64,000 nucleotides of DNA from Dicaeum eximium (lineage: Eukaryota > Chordata > Aves > Passeriformes > Dicaeidae), in the NCBI GenBank assembly GCA_013396995.1, contig VWZP01005323.1, forward strand, positions 124,359 through 188,358. Reading direction: 5' to 3'. Position 1 is the stretch's first letter. Every line of letters begins with the position of its first letter. This document shows positions 12,201 to 24,200 of this stretch, one piece after another. The position numbers were made by a program, and so were the translations under genes. The notes below the pieces were generated by a model. The model saw only the letters and a list, made by a program, of their open reading frames with translations, made no database searches and was not told where the DNA came from.

Positions 12201-15200
12201 TCTTCATCAAGAACTTCAGAAAGTCTCTGAGCCTGAGGGAAGCAGGACAAGCCAATGTTTTTGGAAACAGTCTCATTCATGCTAAAGCTAAGGGGGACCT
12301 GAGGCTCTCACCTGTTGGATGAGAAGGTGCCATGGACACTGATGCAGTGCACCTTCGGCTCGATGAGCTCCACGGTGAACTGTGCAGCAGGGATCAGGTA
12401 CACTTTGTGCTGCCACACAGGAGAGACACACCTGGTTATGTGACACCTCTGCCACTGGAGCCACAGCTGTCCCTGTGCCCACAGCCATCAGGCAGGTCAG
12501 CTAATGCATGGCAGTCACACCTCTGCTTACTGCCCCTTATTCCTGGGCACAAGCCTTATGGCATTTAGAAGCTTCACATATGGATGGGATTCTTCTATCC
12601 TTGGCTAAACTAGGAATGTCTTCAAGATAAAAAAGGAACTGCCCCACTGCTACAGAGCTCCCTCTGCAAGAGTAGCTGCTTCTCTCCATCTCTTCCCCAC
12701 TCCCGGTCCCATGATCTCCTTCAGAACACCCCACTGACCACATTCTCCACTTGGGCTGGTCATGACACAGACTAACATCCACTATCTAATCCAAACAGGA
12801 CTAGAAAGCCCAGACTAACATCCAGTATCCAATCCAAACAGGACGAGAAAACCCAGACTAAGATCCAGTATCCAACCCAAACAGGACTAGAAAGCCTTTC
12901 TACAGGTGGGTCCCAGTCCAGCCTCTCCTCCCTGTGACCTCCCTTGACAGAGCTGCCCTCAGAGGGAGCCTTACCAGGAAGAAATCAGCCAGATCAGAGG
13001 TGAAACGAACAGTGGCCTCTGAGGTGAGTTCAAAAGTTGCCATTCGACTCTGGGAATCTACAGCAATCCCTCGACAAAGGAAACTGTAAGAGAAACACAC
13101 ATTTTGAAGCCAGCCCTGCACAGGATCATGACCCATTTCTTGTCCTGCCAGCTCTATGTCCTGAGGGGATTTACACAAAGTCCCTGGAAATCTTTTGATG
13201 TTTTTTCCAGCTGCTCTCAAGAGCAAAGTTTTCCAAGGACACCCCAAACATGTGTTTCCTGCTGCAAAGGTTGCAATCTGAAGTCAGACAGGGTTTGACC
13301 TGTCTGCAATAAACCTGCCTGTAGGTCATTCCCTAAGTCAAGGTCCCCACCAACACATCCAGCTATAAACAGATGCACAAGGTTATCTCCTGGCAGAGGC
13401 AGGTACACACTTCCCTGAGATGGGATGGCCAGCCACTAAAATCTGTGTCTGGCTAGAACGAGTCTGGACACACAGAGCTGAGATGGACAAACCAAAGCTT
13501 GCTTTGTTTACATGATAAACCCAAACCAGTTCAACTGGAGGGGAGGCTGTCCTTGCCATGGCAGAGAGCTAGACCCTGTCCCCCTGGAGGTGCCCATACC
13601 TGTAGGCACAGGGGTAGAAGGTGAAGGTGCCCTGCTGCGTGGCCGAGTGCGGCGAGCTCACGGCGACGGCCACGGTCTGCAGGGCGTTGGTGTTGGCATA
13701 TTCCACCAGCAGCACGTGCTTGCCAGGCTGGGCCACGGCCAGGGACAGCTGCACTTCCACCTGCAGGACAGAGGGGTGACTGAGGCAGTGTGTACAGGGT
13801 GCCTGTGCTACAAACCAGCCTCCTCTGCAGCTCAGGGGACAACAAACCACATCTCATCAAATCCTGGCAAACCTTTACACATGAACAGGGCACACAGGCA
13901 CACAGCTGCATGGGTGTAAAGCCTTCCTGGTCACCTGCCCAGGTGTAGGAAAAGCCCCAGACAGGGAGGGCAGGGGGTGAGCGCTGCAGGGGCCAGGAGA
14001 GGGACAAAGCAGAAGTGCCACTCACATCACTGCCAGTGCAGGTGGCCATCCGGGGGTGGGAGGGGGTGAGCTGCTCCGTGGGACACAGCCTGGGGAGCCG
14101 GTTGTCCAGCCTGCACACTGCATCCAGCCCTGGCACGGCAGGGAAGCCCTCCACAGACAGGTACTTGTACAAGAGGCAGCTGGAAACGCACAGAAAAAAA
14201 ATTGTGAAGTACAAAAGTTGCATCGTGATTGTAAAAGTCGAGAGCACCCGCACAGCCTGGGCCCAGCCAAGTTTACAAAAGGCTTTGGTCTATCAGAAGG
14301 GCCAAAGAGGAGCTCTGGTCAGTGGGGAGCACGGGACTGGGCATTACAGGGCCAGGGAAAGCAGTAACAACAAAAAGCTTCTCCCCTTGTGATGAGTTTT
14401 ACCCAAGGGACCTCTCTATGGTGGATGGGACAACCAATGTCCAGAGCCCAGCCAGCCTTCTTGCCAACATGGACAGAGAGGTTCTGGGAAAGCAGATGCA
14501 CTGACATGCTCCAAATACCACCAGACTCTGTTCATTTTAAAGAGTCCAGCAAAACCTACTCACGGCAGCCTTCTTCAGGGACACACACAAACACACACAA
14601 CCTAGGACTGGGAACCAGCCTGGCAGACAGGTGGGCTATGGTGTCACCCCAGTGGGGTGAGCTGGCCCTCCAGGGTCCATAAGAAAGCACAGACTGGCTG
14701 TGCCATGGGTGAGGAGATCTATGGGTTGGCTTTCTGGGCCAGTGCAGGCTCCACAAGCTTTACTGGCCAGAGCCAAGTGCTCTACGAAGCAGTTTTACTG
14801 CATCACAGAGTATGGACTGTGTATATTCCTTAACCCCAGACCAAGAGGAGCTGAGCAAGCCCCACACAGCACAGAGATGTGCAGATCCTTACTTCTGGGT
14901 GGCTTGTTCAGGGGCTGGCTGGTAGACACAAGGCTCTGTGACCTTCAGCTGCAGGATTGGTGCTTCGTAGTATGAGCTGGGCAGCAGAACCAGATAGTCC
15001 TGGGAGGAGAGATGGGAGAGGTGTCATGCTTGGGACACTTGTCCCCAGGGAGCTGCTGCAGCCCCCACGGTGGGTGGAGCACAGGGCCTTACCAGCAGCA
15101 CACCCTGTGCCTCAACAACCAGAGACCATGTGCTGGGGTTGAGTACGAAGGGCTCCCCAAAGCTGTTCTGGGGGACAGTGACAAAGGCTGGCTCCGTGCT

Positions 15201-18200
15201 GGGGGCAAAGACAATCTGCTTGGTCTGCTCTGTACCTGGAATGGGAGAGATGAGAGGCTGTGAAGGGACTGGAATGGAAAACCTGGGGCTGGCCATGGGA
15301 GGCTTTGCTCAGGGAAGCAGCTTTGTGGTGCAGTGGGCAGTGACAGGTTCCCACTCTTGGTGCACCACAATCCCACACTGTCCTGGAACAGAGACATCCA
15401 CTCAATCTGCTCAATAGCCTAATGGGAGAAATAAATATAAATCACTGCAATCCTTAATGCAAATCCAGAGCTCTCACAGTGTGCTCTGCATCCCCAGACT
15501 GCAAAGCACAGAGTGTTGCAAGCCAAGGAGCGTTTTGCCAGCTGGAGAAGGAAAGAACTCATCTGTGAAGAGTTAATCGTGAGACAGACAAAAAGAATTG
15601 CCCAGATACATTTTTCCCAGCTCCACAGGCAAGATACCTGTCTTCTGGCAAACTTTCAGGCCCCCAAGGTGTGCTCCTGCCCTTCTTCCTGCCAACCACA
15701 GAATCTGCACTCGAGATTTAGACATTATTTTAAACTGACAGAACAGAATGGGTGCAAGGCCTGATCCTGCTGCTGCTGAACATCTCCTTGGCTCATCTGA
15801 GAGTTCCACAACCTCTTCATTAATGGATACAAGTACAATACAGCACCTAGAAGCAGACTGTGTGCCTGCCCAGCAGTCTCAGGAGCTTTTGAAGAGCACA
15901 GGTGAGAGAGATTCACCGGGAATGGCTGCACGGTGAGCAGATGAGATGAAGTGGAGAATGTGGCACACTGACTGTCCTGGTGTGGTACATGGACATCAAG
16001 GCACAACACACAGGGCCAGAAGCTAAAGCAAGGGCTTGTGCTACTGCTGGGATGGCGAATAACCCCTTCCCATGTGTGGCAGCTCTGTGATGTGCCTGGC
16101 ATCAGCTGAGGCTGGGACCTCACTGCTCCAGATGGGAAGCAGAGGTGAGGATGTGAGGAGTTAAGAGATTTCCCTGAACTGGCATGGGGGTAGATTTATT
16201 GACAGGCTGAAGTTTCACATCCCTTTGAGGCAATACACAGCTCCAACTGAGATGACTTCTGGAGGCAGAGTGGAAGAAACCAGGTTGGAAATCCCATACT
16301 TGGAAAAGGCTTCCCCTTTTGCAAGCCACATCTTCCAACTCCTTTCCAGGCTGCTTGTCCTTCGCCATGTGAAGCCCTTTCCATCGACACAAGGTGGCTC
16401 AGCACTCCTGAAGCTTCCCAAGGATGCTGCCCTCCTGGGTCCTGTTGTTGGTGCACCAGTTTGGCTGCTTGACTTCAGCACTAGAAAAATCATGTTGCAC
16501 AAGAAGGGAAGCACTTTTTAAGGCAAATGAGCTCTGCTGCTTGGATAGGACAGATTAAATACTTCCTGACCTTTGGTGGGATCTTAAAGCATGACCACAG
16601 CTTCTGCTCTTCTTGTTCTTCTGCTGTGTAATATGACTGGATATAAAAACAAGCCATTTTTCCTCTCAAAAAGAAATAGAAAAAGAAGGCAGAAAAATAC
16701 AATTTTGGCATTTCAAACCTTGCATACTGCATCAAGACAGAACTTATGTCAACTCAAGACAGAGGAGAGAACTTCACACATTGATAAATCAGGTGGTTGG
16801 TGTTGACAGCCTTGTGCTGTGCACGTATGGTCTGGAGGAAGAGCTTCAGCAGGACAGTGTGGCTGTGGCATCCCATGGGGTAAAATCAACCTGCCAACCA
16901 CCCACCACGGCCTCACGTGTGCTCCCATGTTGTCTTGCTCAGATTGTTTCCCAGAAAATTTGCTGTCCGGGTTTCCAGGCTTGTTCAGACATCTTTTGGT
17001 GGCTCTTCTGCAGCAGCTCGTGGCTTGATGAGAGAACACAGCAGCAGAGTGCAATGCCTGTGTAAGATGTGTAATTCCAGGGCACTTCCAAGCCCCACAC
17101 CACGTGTGAAGCCAGCAGCTGGTTTGGGAGAAGCACGAAGGAAAGGCAGGACTGCCACGTCAGGGCATCTGGTAAATAAAACCACATCCAGCTGCCAAAG
17201 TTTGGATCCACTTCCAGCTCCTGGCCCGTTCTGGTTTTGTGGAAGTCAGCTCAGTTTTGCCTGGGGCATTGGGGTGATCTTGTCCTGTGCTGGAAAGGTT
17301 GTATGGAACTGTGAACAGCTTTGTCTCCCACCAGCCTGGCTGGTATCAGTCCTCAGTGCGCAGCCCCAGGGCTGGGCCCACCTTGCTGCTGCTTTGGCAA
17401 ATAAAGGGGGCTGCAAACTCAAATCAGCCTTTCAGCTGGGAGAGCAGGACTAATGGGTAAAGCCATATGGAAGCGTCTTCTGGAAAGGATGATGCAGAAG
17501 GTTGCCTGGGATGGGGAGGAGGTGGCGATGGCACAGGGAAGCAGAGCAGTCTGGGATCCTTACCTCTCCTTCGTGGCTGATAAGCTGTAATTTTGCCATA
17601 CACAGTGGCCCCTCCTGAATTAATATACCTCAGGATGACATGGAACAGATAGAGCTCTGCCTCCTTCACGTCTACAGTGACTCTGATTTTATTCTGCAAA
17701 AAGCAAAAGAGCACATGGGGCACACATCACTGGGGGGGCAGCTCCTGAGTGCCCACCCACTGTGGGGAGGGCCAGACCCGCCTGCCCTACCTGCCTGCCT
17801 GCCTGCCTCTCTTCCCCCTCCCTCGCCAGCCCACGGCTCGGCTCTGGCCGGCCACCTGACACGGGCACACCTGGGACGGACACACCTCGGGGCAGGAGAA
17901 GGGGCAGAGGAGCAGTGTCGCAGCGTGGGATGCTCTGAGTTAGTCTAGAAGTGAAAAATGCACTTACAGTTGCCACAAACATTAAACTTTCCTTCCTCAA
18001 CGACCGAGACCCTCCCTTCCACACTGGCGGGCCCCCGGCTGACGTAGCGGAAGACGAGGCGGAAGAGGTCGGGGGAGGTCACATTGAGAGTCACCACTAC
18101 CTTGGGCTGGTGGGAGAGAGAAGGGGAAGGAAGCAGAGCACACCTTCAGTTACCTCCACCACCCACTCTGCCAGCCCAAGCGCTCACTGCTCCCAAAGCA

Positions 18201-21200
18201 ACATGCCACAGCGCGAGGAGGAGACAAGCACGCGGACCCTACTGCTCACAGCGCCTCCTGACACTGTCCCCCACCTCGGGGGGACACTTGGGGCCAGCCA
18301 CCGAGGGAGCAACCTGCCTGTGGAAGGGGGTGGGAAGGCTGTGATCACAGCTGGAAGATGCTGTGGCACAGCAGGGTGGCTCAGCTGTCCTGGAGCACAC
18401 ACCATGACATGGGAAAGGTTATAGGGAGTTGCTGCTTTTGTTATCAGTGTGCTGCTTTTGGGTTTAGTGTGCTGCAAGCAGCCACCAGGTACCAAACTCG
18501 GGCCCTTGTATTTCTGGGGCTCTGCCCAGCTGCCTACAGAAGGAATTGAGGTGGTGCCTCATCCTCAGGAATGTGCAGTGCTGAGGACCAGCAGGGCTAA
18601 TGGAGCATACAACTGATGGCACATCTGCCCTCCACCTCCCTGGACACTGCTTGGCAAGACCCTGGCTAAGGACATGCTCAAGTCTGACCCATTTCAAAGA
18701 AATCCTAGGCTTAAATAACCTCCCACCCAGGGAGACTTCTAATGAGGGCTGTGTTCTCCAAAGCTCCAGTTACACACCATCTTCCCACTGGAGAGCAAAC
18801 TAGAAGGGTTTTGATGATAACAGATTACAGGTGAGACCTGCCAGCCGAAAGCCACGTGTCAGCCCTTCTGTCAAGGTCTATTTCTAGCCCAAACACCATT
18901 GAGGTATGTAACACTGAAGCTAAGAGCTTGAGCTCCGTCCTTAGGCTTTAAGGCTGGGATTTTCTCAAGGGAGCCCACAGGAGTTCACTGCTTAGCTCCT
19001 ACCTAAAATTCAGTGGGAAACAGCCCCTCTGTTATTTCACCTAAGCGCAAAAATGTGAAGAAAATTGAAAGTACATGCACCAGAGTAAGGAGCATCTTAC
19101 ATGGGACAAGACTGTCAGACAATCACTATCCTGCGCTCCATCCTGCACCCAAATACACACACACGTCTGCAGAGGCCATGCAGAAGAAACCACCAAGGAG
19201 GGAAAAAGAGTCAACAGAAGAAACAGCTCACTTCTAGGACTTACACAACTCCAGATTAGCATAAACCATTGTTACAGCAAACCAGCTAACAGCAAGGGCA
19301 AGGGCTGAAGGGTAACAAGAGGTCCAAGCTGAACATGGCAGCTGAGGAGGAGATATTTATTTTTGGAAAAGGGAGGAAAGGTTATGCAGAGTTATAGGAA
19401 AGAGCAGAGTCAGTTGAAAGAGGAACAAGGAAACTGAGAGACAGTGTTTATAGACATCCCTGTAAGTAATCACCATGCTACACCTTTGTCTAAATAGATT
19501 AGGATGTCACGGGATTCCCAGTTTAGGATCTTTCCCCTCATCAGTCTATGCCACCCCCAGCACTACAGGAAGTATCTACACAAACAGGCTATATATACAC
19601 TGTGCTGTTTATGTGGCCATCCTGTGACTTTGGGGACTTCAGGAGCACTTGGGGTGAAAGATGTGTGCCAAAAGCCCATCAGTCCTCCACTGGCCACATC
19701 CTCCCCACGGGGAGCTGGGCTGGGCTGCAGCCAGCAGGCGTACCTGGATGGAGGACATCTGTGCGTATCCTCGCCAGCTGAAGCCCTCAAACTCCAAGGG
19801 GTTGTAGCCAAAGCGCACGGCCCGGCCGGCCGGCGTGGTGCCTTCCTCCAGCTCGAATTTCAAGTGGTGAAGGTCAGGGAAATAATGGCCCCGTGCTGGT
19901 CTGGGCAAGAGAGAGAGCACCGTCACCTGCGGGGCTACTCGGACGGAGCGGCCAGAGGACACCTCGGCCAGGCTGATGTGACAGCAGCCCGGATGATGAG
20001 GTGCCCGTCCCCATGGTGGCAGAGGACACCGTGGGAGGCAGAGCATGACAAGGTGCAGCTTACTGGGTGCAGGTGGGACCCCGTGTGCTCTGGCGGCAGC
20101 GACAGGCTCCGCTCCGCTCCTCGCAGGACGGCCCCAGCGCCCCGCCGACGTCGCACCGGCAGCCTGCGGGCAGGAAGCGCCTGTTTGCATTCCCGCCGTG
20201 CTAACGAGCTCCTGGTCGCTAATCAAAGGCACATCCCCGCAGGCTGGGAGCCTGGGGCCACTATTTTTATTCCATTGTATCCGTTTTCATATTTGGCCCC
20301 GGCCCCACTTGGATGGACTCTTCTTCCACCTCAGCGCTGAGCTATTTCCAGGCGGCTGATGGAGCAAGGTCTGCAAAGCCTCACCCAGCCCGGCCACCAG
20401 CCGTGCCAGCACTGCGTGGGATGGCTCAGAGCAGCCCCATCTCCTCCTATACCTCCTCCCATGGATCCAGTGGAGAGTGGCCAACCCCATGTAGCCATGC
20501 CCACCCTCTCCCAGCAGGAGGAAGGGGCATTGCTGCAAGGATGTGACCAGTGGTTCAAGCACACCAGTTTCTGGTACCCAAAGGGGCACCTTACGTGGCT
20601 GTTTGCTCCCCAGCCTGACAGATGTGTCCAACAGTGGAAAAGCTTGACCTGAGGTCTCCAGACCCACAGTCATTCCCAGCCCATGCTCTGGGCTGTGGTA
20701 TAGAATCATAGAAACAAGGTTGGAAGAGACTTTTAAGATCACTGAATTCCAACCATCAACCCAGCACTACCGCTGTAACCCTTAAAGCACTTAACCACAT
20801 CACCCCAAAAATGATGACCCAAAACAGAAGGTGGGACACCTCTTGCCCCTTTTCTCCAAGGTCACCAACCAGTCAGTCTGTGCAGTGGGGTCAGTTCTTG
20901 TGGCCCCCCTCACTCACCAAACACATCACAGAAGGGGCTCACCTTGGCAGCCAAAGTAATTTGCGTTCTCCATGTTGAAGTAGCCGTCCCTGCAGGTCGA
21001 GCAGAACTGCCCACACACGTTGGCTTTGCAGAAGCACTGCCCATCGCCCTGGGAGAGAAGCAGGCACGGAAACTCATTCCCTCCTGTTGCTTGTCATGGC
21101 TAAGCTGTTCCTCAGTTATTTGGGCTCTGGTCTGAGACACTGCAGAAGCAGCAGTTTGAGATCCATGCTCCACACGGCTTCCTGCACGTGGGTGGGCCAG

Positions 21201-24200
21201 ATAAGGGCCAGATAACTTAAATTACCCAACAATGCAGGCAAACAAAAATCCAGGCATCCTGGGACAGACCCAGAAATATTTAGGTGCCTAATTTATGACA
21301 GGTCTTAATCCCACATTGTCATGCAAGCCCAGACTGCGGTGCAAGTGCTGAGAGCTCAGTGCTGGGGCCTCTCCAGCAGAGGAGAGGGAGAGCCAGAGCT
21401 GAACACTCCCAACACAGCACACTCAGAGGAGCCTGGAAGCAGAGAACAAACCCACCTGCCGGCACTCCGTGATTCCGCTGAGGGTGCCCTTGGTGTCACA
21501 CTTGCAGCCTGAGGACAGGGAGATGAACAAGAAAGCCAGAAGGTCAGTCAGCCTCTAAGAAGAAGCCTGATGGGGTCAGCACCCACCACACCAGAGGACA
21601 CTGGTTGGGCTAACAGGAGCCAGGAACTGGTCAAGTAGAAGGTAGCCCTGCACAAGGGCTTGGATTTAATTTTAAGAGCAGCTACTGTTGAGGACACAGC
21701 TACCAAAGACATTTGCCTTTTCTGCATATTTGGCCATGAAAAATTAGGTGTCTGCAGGGAGGGCTGAGAATGGCATAACTCATTGCATGAGTTATAATTC
21801 ATCCCAAGCAAAAAGCTCCAGGCTCCTCCAGCCTTTCCTCCTTTTTACATGAGGGTCACCCAGAGGACTCCAGCTTCGAGACGTCACTTCTGGGTGAAGA
21901 TGGAAGGAAGGCCATCACTTCCAGTCCTCCAGTGATGGCACTCACTGGCTTGGGTTTGGCTCTTGCACCATGGAGGGGACTTTTGTGGGCTGTGCAAATG
22001 ACATTTCCTTACTCAGGCAGCCATAGGGGTTCTCTGGAGTCAGGTTCCAGTATCCAGGCTTGCATCTGTCACAAGCTGGGCCTTCAACGTATGCCCGACA
22101 TGCACACAAGCCCTGGGGAAAGGCAGGGGGAGAAAAGAGCAGGTGAGAATTTGCAGCACAGTGGTTGAACGTGGGGTCTGCTGCTCTGGCTGAGCTTAAG
22201 GGAAGACTTGGTCCAAAAAGAGATAAAGTGGATCATACAAAATGACCTGCAGGGGTTGTGGTAGGTTCATTTCATACTCACTGGGGCCAGTGAGGGATCT
22301 GCAGTCTCCAGCCCTGCTGGGTTACAGGAGCCCACTAGGAAAAAAGGGTAAACAAGCTGATTTATGGTGCTAGCCCAACCCTTGGCTGTCCCTAACTGGG
22401 GTTATATTTCTCCTTGCAAAGTTTTTGGGGGATTATTTTACCAGCACCCAAGAGACTGGAGTGTCCCAAGAGATGAGGGAAAAGGGGCTACCTTGGCAGT
22501 GGGGGAAGCCGTAGGCGCCGGGCACGCAGCTGTCACAGCGCAGCCCCGTCACCTTGGGCCGGCAGCTGCACTGCCCCGTGTCCTGGTCACAGGTGCCATG
22601 CAGGGACCCCTCCCGGGAGCACTGGCAAGCTGCAAGAGAGGGGAGGGGACTGCTGGAGTGGCATTCAGGGCCCCCCAGAAACAGCCTCCTTTGTCTGCCT
22701 GACCTTCACCAAAAGCAGCCAGACGTGGATTATAAATAAAATTCCCATTCTTTGCTTTTGGTTAAAACCACCCCATCTTTTAAGCAAAACAATAGGAGTC
22801 TCAATGGTTGTCACACCCATTCACATACATTTATGTGTATTTCAGAGGCAGGGAAGAGTTGTGGTTGAAAAGTCAGTCCCCAGTGACATATCAGACCCTA
22901 CAAAATCCCAAATACTCATGAGCAGCATTTGGCCGTGGTCTTCCCTGTGGATGTTGGGTGTGGGCAGCAGAGTGAGGGCAGGGCAATGGTTCCACAGCTT
23001 CTGCACGACCTGCTGCCCATGAATGCACAGAGATCCCACTGCCCTATCACAGGAAAGGTCAGCAGGCTGCCAGGGAGCTGCCTGTGCCTTCCTTGCCCAG
23101 CCAGCACACCTCAAATCTCTGCCAAGGGAGACATTCCAGGCTGACACCCCCACACTGGCTAACGGCAAAAGACTGCTCAGGAAACAACAGATTTTAAAAA
23201 AAAATATAAAAATCAGGTGGTTCTTTTCTTTCCTTGCTGTGGGTCTTCTACAGCTCTGCAATGTGGCTACAGCTTTATAAGTCAAAAAAAAAAGTGACTA
23301 CTGAACTCCTGTGGGACCATTTCATCTCTGCCTCCAGCCTCTTCAAAGGCATATTGCCGGCATCAGCATTTGGGAGGGGTGTTCTGCCAGCTGGCAAGGC
23401 TCAGGAGTCCACATTTAGTACTGTGCAAGAGGGTGATGATGCTCTTTTGTTGCTTCACGGAAACTGTACCACAGATTACTTTTTAATGAGCAATAAATTC
23501 TTGCTGGGAGACAGAAGAGTACATCTGGCTTCCAGTTGGGACTGCTGACAGGGAGGGAGATGGGGACACTCTGCTCAGAGCTGGGGAGGGCTGGGCAGAG
23601 GATCTGGGGCTGCAGGCACCTGCCACAGGCATTGCTCAGTCCTGGCACAGCAGCAATAGTCCAGGAGTAATGCAGAGCCCAGGGACACGGATAGGATCAG
23701 AGAATCATTAAGGTTGGAAAAGGCCTCTAAGATCATCATCCCACTGTTCCCCCAGCACTGCCAAGCCCACCACTAAACCATGTCCCCAAGTGCCACATCT
23801 ACAGGGTTTATAAAGCCTCCCAACGATGGTGACTCCACCACTGCCCTGGGCAGCCTGGCCAATGCTTAACAACTGTTTTGGTGAAGAAATCTTTCCTAAT
23901 ACCCAACCCAAACCTCCCAGGGTGCAACCTGGGGCCATCTCCTCTTGTCTTGTTACTTGGCAGAAGAGAACGACCTCGGTGTGGCTACCCCCTCCTCTCA
24001 GGTGGCTGTAGAGAGCAGTAAGGAGTTACTCACGAGTGCAGCTGGGGTAGCCATAGAAGCCCAGGGCACACTGGTTGCAGGTGTGTCCTGCAAAATTCCC
24101 GTGGCATCGGCACTGCCCCGCTGGGCTGCAGTTGTTGTCCACCGCACCCCGGGAATCGCAGGAGCAAGCTGTAAGAGCAGGACTCTGATGATCCTTGTGA

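Noticed and set aside
17564..17693. Exon B as a dead duplicate (pseudo-exon)
   Set aside because: It keeps an open frame, good acceptor and donor, correct phases on both sides and a LAMA3-like core, which would be unlikely after neutral decay.
17930..17967. Branch-point-like ACTAAC just after exon A's donor, as in tropomyosin-type exclusive splicing
   Set aside because: Many AG dinucleotides lie between it and exon B's acceptor, so it is unlikely to be that exon's branch point. The reading-frame argument is enough.
17564..18106. Exons A and B both included in one mRNA
   Set aside because: The junction reads TAA and the phases do not fit.
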